Shown here one piece after another: positions 56,649 to 64,000 of a stretch of 64,000 bases of DNA. The position numbers and the translations under genes are program-made. Positions within the stretch are counted from its first letter, which is position 1. Each line of letters begins with the position of its first letter. Source of the DNA: CAWCDJ01 sp963836015 (GTDB lineage: Bacteria > Acidobacteriota > Terriglobia > Bryobacterales > Bryobacteraceae); contig CAWIIF010000002.1 of the NCBI GenBank assembly GCA_963836015.1, positions 744,001 through 808,000 on the forward strand. Reading direction: 5' to 3'. The notes beneath the pieces are model-generated. The model did not search any database. It was not told where the DNA came from and worked only from the letters and a program-made list of their open reading frames with translations.

Positions 56649-57476
56649 TCAGAACTCGACCGGCACTACCATGGGCGGTCCGGCAATGGGAAAGAGATAG
56701 GCTTTTTCGATGTAGAGGTTGGCTATGGTTTGTCCGTCCTTGCCGAAGAAGACGATGTTATCACCGGTTTCTTCGCCCGACCGGGCGGAGGGGCGTACAG
56801 TAACAGCTTCGAGCGCGCTCAAGTAATCGGAGTTAGCTACAGCTAGGCCGATTCCGCGGGAGACGGAGCAATCGTCTAAATCGCACATATGCTCCCAGAG
56901 GGAGCGACTGGGACGCCCGGCGGAGCGGAGGGCGTTCTGGACGGGAGTGGCGGAGCCGACCTTGTCGAGGAAGCGATGGGCCCCCGGGTTGTGCGGGGAG
57001 AGGTCCGCGGCGGTGAAGGCGCCCATGATCCGGATTTGGACGATGCACTTGAGATTGAGAGAAGCGCCAGTGTGTGGGAATCCGTGCGAATCGTGCGGGA
57101 TCTTCATCGGTGTTGCCAAGCCCCGCTTCACCATTTCCGGGTTCACCGTTTCTTTGCGCGCATAGTGCAGCAACTCGTTGATCTGGGCCTGCTGCTGCGT
57201 GGAGCAATAAAGGCCACCCCAGTCCGGAACGCCCACGATGCCGGGGGCGCCGCTGAAGCGGTTGGTGCCGCCGCTATCGCGAACGACGAGGGCCTGGTTG
57301 GCCAGGCGTTTGGGGAAAACACCGTCGGTGCGGAGGTTGACATAGTCACGGCTGAAGTAGCGAAAGACAGTGCGCGGCGCGGAGAGAATTTCAGTGGGAA
57401 TAGAGCGCTCGTGGACGAGACGAGCGGTTTCTAGGTAAACGGCTTTGAGAACTGCGGGATCGCGCACGGTGGGCAT
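56649..57476 (-). CDS. RES-domain-like protein
   Basis: 275 residues from the ATG at 57476, chosen for the GAGGAGG site eight nt upstream; the frame is open further but has no match. The layout resembles RES-domain proteins, NAD-degrading toxins: an early Arg (TVFRYFSRDY), then NRFSGAPGIVGVPDWGGLYC with Tyr and, after it, NELLHYA with Glu, and late RPSARSGEETGDNIVFFGKD, like the usual PSAR..NLVLF end. The segment between is larger than in the short toxins. No antitoxin-like gene is seen next to it. The fold call is tentative and the activity unknown. Confidence 0.5.
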   Translation of the reverse strand: MPTVRDPAVLKAVYLETARLVHERSIPTEILSAPRTVFRYFSRDYVNLRTDGVFPKRLANQALVVRDSGGTNRFSGAPGIVGVPDWGGLYCSTQQQAQINELLHYARKETVNPEMVKRGLATPMKIPHDSHGFPHTGASLNLKCIVQIRIMGAFTAADLSPHNPGAHRFLDKVGSATPVQNALRSAGRPSRSLWEHMCDLDDCSVSRGIGLAVANSDYLSALEAVTVRPSARSGEETGDNIVFFGKDGQTIANLYIEKAYLFPIAGPPMVVPVEF

Positions 57477-57644
57477 GCGTTTCGCCTCCTCGTAAAAGGG
57501 ATAGCACTTACCGGCAAGTGGTGGCAAGACGAGAAGGAGGAATGAGTACTGGAACTGGGCGGGGTCGCGCCTGCTGCCTGGCTGTCTTGGCCCCATCTCG
57601 GACTTTGGGCGAGCAGCCGCTCCGGCCGTCTAACCGTGCCTCCT

Positions 57645-58911
57645 TCAAGCCTCTTTCTTCGAACTCAGTACGCTCTCGCCGCGCGGCTCCGGCAGGTGTC
57701 CCCGCCAGTCGGCCCAGCCCCAGGCCGCCGCGGTCAGCGTGCCGAAAGCGCCCGCCACCAGGCCGATGGTGCGCGGGCTGACATACTGCGACGCGATCCC
57801 CGCCGCCGCCATCGACACGATCATCACCGACCAGCGGAGCGACTCCAGGCTGGCAAATACGCGCCCGCGGTACTGGTCGGACGTGTGCCGCAACAATTGG
57901 GAGTTATTCAACACCGAGGTCACCGCCATGCCCACCCGCGAGAACAGCATCGCCACCAGCGCGGCGCTGTACGATTCCAACTGGCTGAACAGCATGTACG
58001 CGGCGCCGTGCAGCAGATAGGACAGGGTGACCGTCCGCTTATAGCCGGCGAACCCTACGCGCTTGCCGGCAACATGCCCGAGCGCGCCGCCCATCAACAG
58101 TCCGATTCCGGCAAAACCCCAGATCGAGCCGATTCCGGAAGCTCCGCGGTGAAACACCTGCTCGCCGAATAGCGCGAACAGGATCTGCGCCGCCCCACCC
58201 CCCATCGCCCACCCGACCGAGATCATCGCGATCCCCATCATCAGCGGCACCGACCGCATATACGCCAGCCCTTCGCGGTACTCGTGCCATGGCCGCACGG
58301 CGGCGCCGGTGTGCCGTGACGGCGCGGAATCCGCCGGGCACCGCGATCCGCCAGATCGCCGCAGCCGAAAACACGAACGAGAGCGAGTTGATGATGAAAG
58401 CCCATTCGTATCCGAACCGGGCCGCGCTGTATCCGGCCAGCAGCGTCCCAGCCGTCAGCGTGGCCCATTGCGTGGTCTGCGTCAGGGAGTTCGCGGTGTG
58501 CAGTTCCTCGGAACTCGCGATGGTCGGCAGGATAGCGGCGCGCCCGCTCGTGAAAAATGGGGACGCGAACATCAGCAGGCCGCTCAGCAGGTAGAGCAGC
58601 CACGGACGGGGCTGATGAATCGTGAGCAGGAAGGCCAGCGCCACCACCGCGCGGATCAGGTCGCTCGCGATCATGACCTGCTTGCGGTCCAGGCGGTCGA
58701 GCACCACCCCCGCGATGGGCCCGGCCAGCACCGCCGGGATGGCCCGCGACAGCATCACCCCGGAGACCACCAGCCCCGACCCGGACTTCTCCATCACCAG
58801 CGCGAAGACCGCGATGTTGTTGAAGTAATCGCCCGTCTCACTGACCACCTGCCCCATCCAGGTATACCGGTAATTGCGGTTCCGGCGGAGCAGCGCCGCG
58901 AGAGAGGCCAT
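57645..58911 (-). pseudogene. MFS exporter (EntS/MFS_3-like) with a one-base frameshift
   Basis: The 5' frame (58911 down to about 58300) begins MASLAALLRRNRNYRYTWMG and covers helices 1-6 (SGVMLSRAIPAVLAGPIAGV with the DRLDRKQ loop). The other frame (about 58300 to 57645) continues RPWHEYREGLAYMRSVPLMM and covers helices 7-12. Joined, they give about 422 residues, the usual size for this drug/siderophore-exporter-like family. The switch lies in a GC-rich run near 58290-58320. A single indel restores the gene, so this may be a real lesion or an assembly error. Confidence 0.8.
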
Positions 58912-59013
58912 GGAAACTACATGATACCGTGCCCTCCGCGTGAAACCCCGCCGCGGCCCAGAATCTGCGCTTTTCGGTTTCCCGCCCGCATCCAGCGTTT
59001 ACAGGGGTGAAAC

Positions 59014-60003
59014 GTGGTGAGGTTGGCCGCCGGAACCGGATGCTTTTACAGGGTCGCCTGGTGCGCTCTGCTCTTCCTGGGGTTGCCCGTAGCCGGCGCT
59101 CCGCAGGGCCCGGCCGCGGGCAGCGGGTCTGCTTCGCGAGAGATGGAGCGGCCGCTCACCAACATTCTGGTTCACTCCGACCTGGTGCTGATTCCCGTCA
59201 CGGTGACCGATGGCAAGGGGCGAATCGTCACCGGTCTGCAGAAAGAACAGTTCTCGCTCTACGAGGACAAAATCGAGCAGGATATTACGCACTTCGACAC
59301 CGAGGACGCTCCGGCCTCGGTCGGACTGGTCTTCGATGCCAGCGACAGCATGGAGCCTAGGATGTTCAAGGCGCGCGAGGCGGTGAACGCGCTGCTAGAT
59401 AAGGCCAACCCGAACGACGAATTCTTCCTGGTGCGGTTCAGCACGCATGCCGAGCTGACCGCCGGCCTGACGGCCGACCGCGAGCGGATCCGCCGGCGTG
59501 TCGATTCTCTCGAGACCGGAGGGTCCACCGCCCTGCTGGACGCCGTCCTGCTCGCCATGGACGAGATGAAGAACGCGCGCTATACGCGCAAGGCGATCAT
59601 CATCATCTCGGACGGAGAAGACAACTCCAGCCAGTGTCCGGTCAGCCGGTTCCGTGAAGCCGTGCGGCAATCCGACGTGCTGATTTACTCGATCGGGATC
59701 ACCGACTCGAACGGTTTCTCGCAGAGCTTCTCTTCCTCCAGGCCCAGCGGCTCGGCGTTGCTCAGCGATATCTCGACCCAGACCGGAGGGCGCCTGTTTC
59801 CGGTCACCAACATCAAACAGCTGCCCGAGATCGCGACCACGATCGGCTCGTGGCTGCGCAGCCAGTACGTCCTCGGATACGCGCCGAGCACATCGGACAA
59901 GGACGGGAAATACCGGCGGATCCAGGTCAAGCTGTCGCGCCCGAAAGGCTTCCCCAAACTCCACGCCTTCTGGCGCCTGGGCTACTACGCGCCCGTGGAG
60001 TGA
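59014..60003 (+). CDS. Secreted VWFA-domain protein, acidobacterial type
   Basis: 329 residues, GTG start with GGGGTGA upstream (a GTG three bases on is also possible). A signal peptide spans about 12-29. A short beta domain (LVLIPVTVTDGKGRIVTGLQ, FSLYEDKIEQDITHF) leads to the VWFA domain with MIDAS motif DASDS (Asp108, Ser110, Ser112), FLVRFSTHAELTAGLT and IIIISDGEDNSS. The ending YVLGYAPSTSDKDGKYRRIQ then VKLSRPKGF is typical of the acidobacterial VWFA-related family. It may bind metal and a partner protein at the cell surface; partner unknown. Confidence 0.9.
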   Translation: MVRLAAGTGCFYRVAWCALLFLGLPVAGAPQGPAAGSGSASREMERPLTNILVHSDLVLIPVTVTDGKGRIVTGLQKEQFSLYEDKIEQDITHFDTEDAPASVGLVFDASDSMEPRMFKAREAVNALLDKANPNDEFFLVRFSTHAELTAGLTADRERIRRRVDSLETGGSTALLDAVLLAMDEMKNARYTRKAIIIISDGEDNSSQCPVSRFREAVRQSDVLIYSIGITDSNGFSQSFSSSRPSGSALLSDISTQTGGRLFPVTNIKQLPEIATTIGSWLRSQYVLGYAPSTSDKDGKYRRIQVKLSRPKGFPKLHAFWRLGYYAPVE

Positions 60004-60010
60004 CCGTTCA

Positions 60011-61204
60011 TCAGCCCTCCACCTTTCCCGCGGCTGCATTCCAGCGCAAGCGCCGGCCCCGGCGCAGCGACAGGTTGGCCATCTGCACCACCAGCGCCGC
60101 CTGGAAGGCCAGCTTCATGGGAGCCGTCGGAGTCTTCCTCGTCCGCACGCACTCCAGAAAATTCTGCACGTGCAGGTCGGTCGCGTACCCGAAACCCTTG
60201 GGGGATTTCTTCGCGATCGCAGGCTCCTCCTCCGCACCCTTCAGAAAGACCTTCAACTCCTCGCGACCGATATCCATGCGGGCGCGATCGCCGTCCAACT
60301 GGTTTAGCTGGTCGTTGCGCGTCTTGTACTGCATGGCAGCATAGTTGATGGAGAACACGCCGAGGAAGTCCTCAGGGTATTCGGCAATCGCCACCACCGA
60401 CTCGGGCTGATCGACCCCGGCCTTGTGCGGCTTGCCCCCCGAGGCGTTCACGGCCAGCGGATACCCCGCACCCATCAGCATGTGTATGCCATCGAAGACG
60501 TGCGCGCCCTGGTCGGCCAGAATGCCGCCCGCGTAATCGGAATAGAACCGCCATTGGCGGAAACGGTTGGCGTCGAAGGGATGTCGCGCCGCGGGTCCCT
60601 GCCACTGCTCCCAATCGAGCGGGCCGTCCAGCTTCGTGGCGGGCTCGCCGCCGAGGTAGTTGTTGAGCCACCACGACCGCACCATCCGCACGGTTCCGAG
60701 CGTGCCGGCCTGGACGATGCCGCGGCCCTCCTGGTACAGGTCGTAGCTGCGGCGCTGCATTCCGACCTGGATGATGCTCTTCGTATGCTTCTCGGCCTCC
60801 ACCAGCTTGATCCCCTCCTCGGGCGTGTGGCAGAGCGGCTTCTCCACGTACACATCCTTGCCCGCCGCCAGCGCGTCGAGCACCATCTGGTAGTGCCAGT
60901 GTTCGGGCGTCGCGATCAGCACCGCCTGCACGTTCTTATCGGCCAGCAGTTCTTTGTAATTCCGGTACGCCTTGGGATGCGCGCCGTTGGTTTTCGCCGC
61001 CGTCGAGAGCGCCCTCTCGAGGTTCGGCTCGTAGACGTCGCAGATCGCGCCCAGCTCGACGGACGGATCTTTCTGGAACACCGTCATCACCAGTGTGCCC
61101 CGGCCGCCGCTGCCGATCACGCCCACCACGATGCGATCCGACGGGGCAGCCGCCCACGCTGCCAGCGCTCCGGAGCCTGCCACAAAGAAGCTTCTGCGGT
61201 TCAC
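60011..61204 (-). CDS. Gfo/Idh/MocA-family oxidoreductase with Tat signal
   Basis: 397 residues. MNRRSFFVAGSGALAAWAAA is a twin-arginine leader. Rossmann domain: VVGVIGSGGRGTLVMTVFQK, then VLIATPEHWHYQMVLDALAA and the catalytic-lysine motif DVYVEKPLCHT. The C-terminal domain carries FDGIHMLMGAGYPLAVNASG and DLHVQNFLECVRTRKTPTAP. NAD(P)-dependent sugar or inositol oxidation in the periplasm is likely; substrate unknown. Start GTG at 61204 behind GGGAGG. Divergent from the isomerase-like gene over 41 bp. Confidence 0.92.
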   Translation of the reverse strand: MNRRSFFVAGSGALAAWAAAPSDRIVVGVIGSGGRGTLVMTVFQKDPSVELGAICDVYEPNLERALSTAAKTNGAHPKAYRNYKELLADKNVQAVLIATPEHWHYQMVLDALAAGKDVYVEKPLCHTPEEGIKLVEAEKHTKSIIQVGMQRRSYDLYQEGRGIVQAGTLGTVRMVRSWWLNNYLGGEPATKLDGPLDWEQWQGPAARHPFDANRFRQWRFYSDYAGGILADQGAHVFDGIHMLMGAGYPLAVNASGGKPHKAGVDQPESVVAIAEYPEDFLGVFSINYAAMQYKTRNDQLNQLDGDRARMDIGREELKVFLKGAEEEPAIAKKSPKGFGYATDLHVQNFLECVRTRKTPTAPMKLAFQAALVVQMANLSLRRGRRLRWNAAAGKVEG

Positions 61205-61245
61205 GTTGGTACGCCTCCCTGGGAGTATGATATATCGTTAAAGTC

Positions 61246-62175
61246 ATGCAGTTTTCCCGAAGGACCCTCCTCGCCGGCGGCGCGGCGCTTCTGGCACGCC
61301 GGCCGGCTTCCTCCAAAGAGAAGCTGAAGGTCGCGATTTTCTCCAAGCACCTGCACTTCCTGCAGGGCGACGAGCTAGCCAAAAGCGCCGCGGAAATCGG
61401 CTTCGACGGCCTCGATCTTACGGTGCGCAAGGGCGGCCACGTCGAGCCGGAGCGCGTCCGGCAGGAGCTTCCGGGGCTGGTCGCCACCATCCGGCGGCAT
61501 GGCCTGGAAGTCCCCATGGTCACCACCGATATCGCCGATGCCGAGACTCCCTTCGCGGAGGATATCGTCAGGACCGCCGCCGAACTCGGCATCCGCCATT
61601 ACCGCTTCGGCGCTTTCAAATACGCCCTCGACCAGCCCTATCCCAAGCAGCTCGACGCGTTCAAGCCTCGGCTCGCCCGGCTGGCCGCGCTCAACCAGCG
61701 GTACCAGTCGTGCGCCATGTACCACACCCATTCGGGCGTCGGAGCAGTGGGCTCGTCGATCTGGGACCTCCACGAGATCATGGACGGCCTCGACCCGGCG
61801 CGCGTGGGGATGAACTACGATGTGTCGCACGCCACCATCGAGGGAGGACTGGGAGGCTGGATCAACAGCTTCCACATTTGCGGCGCGCACCTGCGCGGCA
61901 TCGCCGTCAAAGATTTCATCTGGGAGAAGAACGCCCGCGGCCGGTGGAACCCGGAATTCCAGCCCCTCGGCACGGGCATGGTGCGCTTCCCGGAGTTTTT
62001 CTCGATGGTGGCCGCCGCGAACTTTTCCGGCCCGCTGCAGATTCATTTCGAATACCCGCTGGGCGGCGCGAACAACGGCGCCCGCAAGCTGACCATCCCG
62101 CCCTCCGAGGTCTTCACTGCCATGAAGCGCGATCTTGGCGAGTTGCGCAAGTACCTGGCGCAGGCGTCGCTGTGA
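61246..62175 (+). CDS. Xylose-isomerase-like TIM-barrel sugar isomerase/epimerase, exported
   Basis: 309 residues. MQFSRRTLLAGGAALLARRP is a Tat-like leader. The AP-endonuclease-2 TIM barrel shows IGFDGLDLTVRKGGHVEPER, ELGIRHYRFGAFKYAL, CAMYHTHSGVGAVG, ARVGMNYDVSHATIEGG and PLQIHFEYPLGGANNG, with His, Asp and Glu metal-ligand candidates. Probably isomerises or epimerises a sugar or sugar acid made by the neighbouring dehydrogenases. First gene of a coupled three-gene run (stop GTGA overlap with the next). Confidence 0.87.
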   Translation: MQFSRRTLLAGGAALLARRPASSKEKLKVAIFSKHLHFLQGDELAKSAAEIGFDGLDLTVRKGGHVEPERVRQELPGLVATIRRHGLEVPMVTTDIADAETPFAEDIVRTAAELGIRHYRFGAFKYALDQPYPKQLDAFKPRLARLAALNQRYQSCAMYHTHSGVGAVGSSIWDLHEIMDGLDPARVGMNYDVSHATIEGGLGGWINSFHICGAHLRGIAVKDFIWEKNARGRWNPEFQPLGTGMVRFPEFFSMVAAANFSGPLQIHFEYPLGGANNGARKLTIPPSEVFTAMKRDLGELRKYLAQASL

Positions 62176-63587
62176 AGCTCCGGCGCCGCGAGTTTCTGGC
62201 GATGCCCGCATTCCTTGCGGCTCCGGCGGCCACCGACGCGCGAATCGAAGAGATCCGCATCGCCTTCGAGGATTTCCGTTACCGGGCGCCCTACAAGTTC
62301 GGCGGCAAGGAAGTGGACCGCGTTACGATGCTCAACGTCCACTGCCGCCTCTCGCTGAAGAGCGGCACATCCGCCGAGGGCTTCGCCGCCATGTCGATGG
62401 GAAACGTGTGGTCGTTCCCAGCCCCCGACATCCCCTACGACACGACGCTCGGCGCCATGAAGACGCTGGCGCAGAAGATCGCCGGCATCACACGCGCCTT
62501 CACGGAATACGCCCATCCGCTCGACGTCAACTTCGCGCTCGAGCCCGAGTACCTCAAGGCTGCCGCTCAGACCTCGCGCGAAATGCGGCTTCCCCGCCCC
62601 ATCCCAAAGCTCTGCACGCTGGTCACCGCGAGCCCGGTGGACGCGGCCATTCACGACGCATTTGGCCGCCTGCACAGCCGCAACGCCTTCACCGCCTGCG
62701 GACGCGATTTTGTGCGCTACGACCTGGAGCACTACCTGGGCCGCGCCGAGTTCCACGGCGAGTTTCTCGACCCGTATATTCTGCCCAAGGCGGTGCCGCG
62801 CGTCCGCATGTACCATTCGGCCGGCGCCTCCGACCCGCTCACCGCCTCGGAGATCCTCAAGCCCATCCGCGACGGGCTGCCGGAAACGCTCGAAGAGTGG
62901 ATCCCCTACAGCGGCATCACGGCCATCAAGATCAAGCTGAACGGCAACGATCTCGCATGGGACGTGGAGCGGGTCGCCGGCATCCACGCGGTCGCGACGG
63001 CTGCCCAGGCCAAGCGCGGAGTGCGCGAGTGGATCTATTCACTCGATTTCAACGAGCGCTGCCCCAACGTGCAGTATCTCCTCGATTTCGAGCACCGGCT
63101 GAAATCGAAATCGCCCACCGCGTTCGGCCTGGTGCAATACATCGAGCAGCCCACCGCGCGCGATCTGGCGGCCGACCGGGGGAACACGATGTTCGAAGCC
63201 GCCAAGCTGCGGCCCGTGGTCATCGACGAATCGCTCACCGGGCTCGATATGCTGCTGCTGGCGCGCGAGATGGGGTACACCGGCGCGGCTCTCAAGGCCT
63301 GCAAGGGACAGTCGCACACGCTCCTGCTGGGGGCCGCCGCGCAGAAGTACAAGATGTTCCGCTGCGTGCAGGACCTCACCTGTCCCGGCGCCGCGCTGGT
63401 GCATTCGGTGGGGATCGCCGCCCACGTGCCGGGTGCCGGGACCGTGGAGGCCAACGCGCGCGAGTACGTGCCCGCCGCGAATCGGGGCTGGGAGAAGCGC
63501 TTCCCCGGCATCTTCAATGTAAGGAACGGATACATGGACACCGCCGGCCTGGATGGCCCCGGCCTGTGCACAGGAGCACCCGCATGA
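62172..63587 (+). CDS. Enolase-superfamily (mandelate racemase-like) protein with Tat-like leader
   Basis: 471 residues from the GTG at 62172, which overlaps the previous stop as GTGA. The leader KLRRREFLAMPAFLAAPAAT looks twin-arginine. The C-terminal barrel has the KxK motif (TAIKIKLNGND), metal-ligand candidates Asp (IYSLDFNERC), Glu (VQYIEQPTAR) and Asp-Glu (VVIDESLTG), and the later ALKACKGQSHTLLL. A dehydratase or racemase acting on a sugar acid is likely, in keeping with the neighbours; exact substrate unknown. Next gene overlaps by ATGA. An upstream-extended reading overlaps the isomerase gene out of frame and is rejected. Confidence 0.87.
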   Translation: MKLRRREFLAMPAFLAAPAATDARIEEIRIAFEDFRYRAPYKFGGKEVDRVTMLNVHCRLSLKSGTSAEGFAAMSMGNVWSFPAPDIPYDTTLGAMKTLAQKIAGITRAFTEYAHPLDVNFALEPEYLKAAAQTSREMRLPRPIPKLCTLVTASPVDAAIHDAFGRLHSRNAFTACGRDFVRYDLEHYLGRAEFHGEFLDPYILPKAVPRVRMYHSAGASDPLTASEILKPIRDGLPETLEEWIPYSGITAIKIKLNGNDLAWDVERVAGIHAVATAAQAKRGVREWIYSLDFNERCPNVQYLLDFEHRLKSKSPTAFGLVQYIEQPTARDLAADRGNTMFEAAKLRPVVIDESLTGLDMLLLAREMGYTGAALKACKGQSHTLLLGAAAQKYKMFRCVQDLTCPGAALVHSVGIAAHVPGAGTVEANAREYVPAANRGWEKRFPGIFNVRNGYMDTAGLDGPGLCTGAPA

Positions 63588-64000
63588 ATCGACGAACTTT
63601 CGCTCTCACCGCCGCATCGGCCCTCAGCGCCGGCCGCGTCTTCGGCGCCAACGACCGTGTCCGCATGGGCCTGATCGGCAGCGGCGGACGCGGCCGCCAG
63701 GACTGGACCACCTTCCTCAAACTGCCCGATATCGAGCCCGTCGCCGTATGCGATGTCTATGGTCCGTTCCTCGAAAAGGGCGTCGCCATGACCGGAGGCC
63801 GCGCCAGGCCCTACAAGGATTTCCGCACGCTCCTCGAACAGAAGGATATCGACGCCGTGATCGTGGCCACGCCCGATCACTGGCACGCGCTCATCACCAT
63901 CGCCGCCTGCCAGGCCGGCAAGGACGTCTACTGCGAGAAGCCGCTCTCGCTCACCGTGACGGACGGCCGCAAGATGCTGGACGCGGCACGCCGCCACAAC
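63584..64000 (+). CDS. Second Gfo/Idh/MocA oxidoreductase, cut by window end
   Basis: 139 residues are visible. MNRRTFALTAASALSAGRVF is a Tat leader; then RVRMGLIGSGGRGRQDWTTF (Rossmann fold), AVIVATPDHWHALITIAACQ and DVYCEKPLSLT with the catalytic Lys. About 35-40% like its paralogue at 60011-61204 by eye in this part. The ATG overlaps the enolase-like stop (ATGA 63584-63587), so it belongs to the same operon. Confidence 0.9.
   Translation, partial: MNRRTFALTAASALSAGRVFGANDRVRMGLIGSGGRGRQDWTTFLKLPDIEPVAVCDVYGPFLEKGVAMTGGRARPYKDFRTLLEQKDIDAVIVATPDHWHALITIAACQAGKDVYCEKPLSLTVTDGRKMLDAARRHN

Overview
The window looks like a piece of a GC-rich acidobacterial chromosome, most likely from the Solibacteres/Bryobacterales side of the phylum. 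The call rests on marker families: a PadR regulator with an ADOP-type duplicated permease, a secreted VWFA protein of the kind described from acidobacteria, two Planctomycete-type cytochrome/DUF1549/DUF1553 plus DUF1501 gene sets, Tat-exported Gfo/Idh/MocA dehydrogenases, a GH95 fucosidase and lipid A genes (a diderm). No rRNA, tRNA, CRISPR array, prophage or insertion sequence was seen.

Layout. 1-8.1 kb: the start of pyrF (cut by the window edge) behind selD, whose reading frame crosses an in-frame UGA and so appears to encode a selenocysteine SelD; a secreted C45-type Ntn hydrolase; a small secreted protein; mtgA; a two-component pair; and an ALDH7-type aldehyde dehydrogenase. 8.2-28.2 kb: one continuous minus-strand translation supercluster (rpsL-rpsG-fusA-tuf-rpsJ ... 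rplQ) joining the str, S10, spc and alpha operons, with secY, adk, map, infA and rpoA inside. Its leader has several hairpins, and it ends at a perfect 12-bp stem-loop shared with the converging aldehyde dehydrogenase. 28.5-29.2 kb: a vapBC-type toxin-antitoxin pair divergent from the str leader.

29.2-40.3 kb: two divergent PSCyt/DUF1549/DUF1553-DUF1501 modules flank an unusual fused flavoprotein disulfide reductase/alpha-beta hydrolase. One DUF1501 gene is frameshifted. 40.3-45.4 kb: glpD, an Rrf2 regulator with three IscR-spaced cysteines next to clpP, and a GH95 fucosidase. 45.4-50.5 kb: a secreted tyrosine-phosphatase-like protein, divergent lpxA and lpxD, a P-loop NTPase, a REC-GGDEF diguanylate cyclase and a threonine/serine dehydratase-like enzyme. 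50.6-64 kb: padR plus ADOP permease with a clear operator, a secreted esterase, a cysteine-rich secreted protein, a RES-like protein, a frameshifted MFS exporter, a VWFA protein, and a Tat-leader sugar-catabolism cluster that runs off the window.

Recurring theme: many monocistronic or first genes carry a TANNNT box only 5-9 nt before the start codon, which suggests leaderless transcripts are common here, while genes inside operons mostly use Shine-Dalgarno sites or stop/start overlaps. Two genes (DUF1501 at 38.8 kb, MFS at 57.6 kb) each need one base change to restore a full frame; these may be real mutations or assembly errors.
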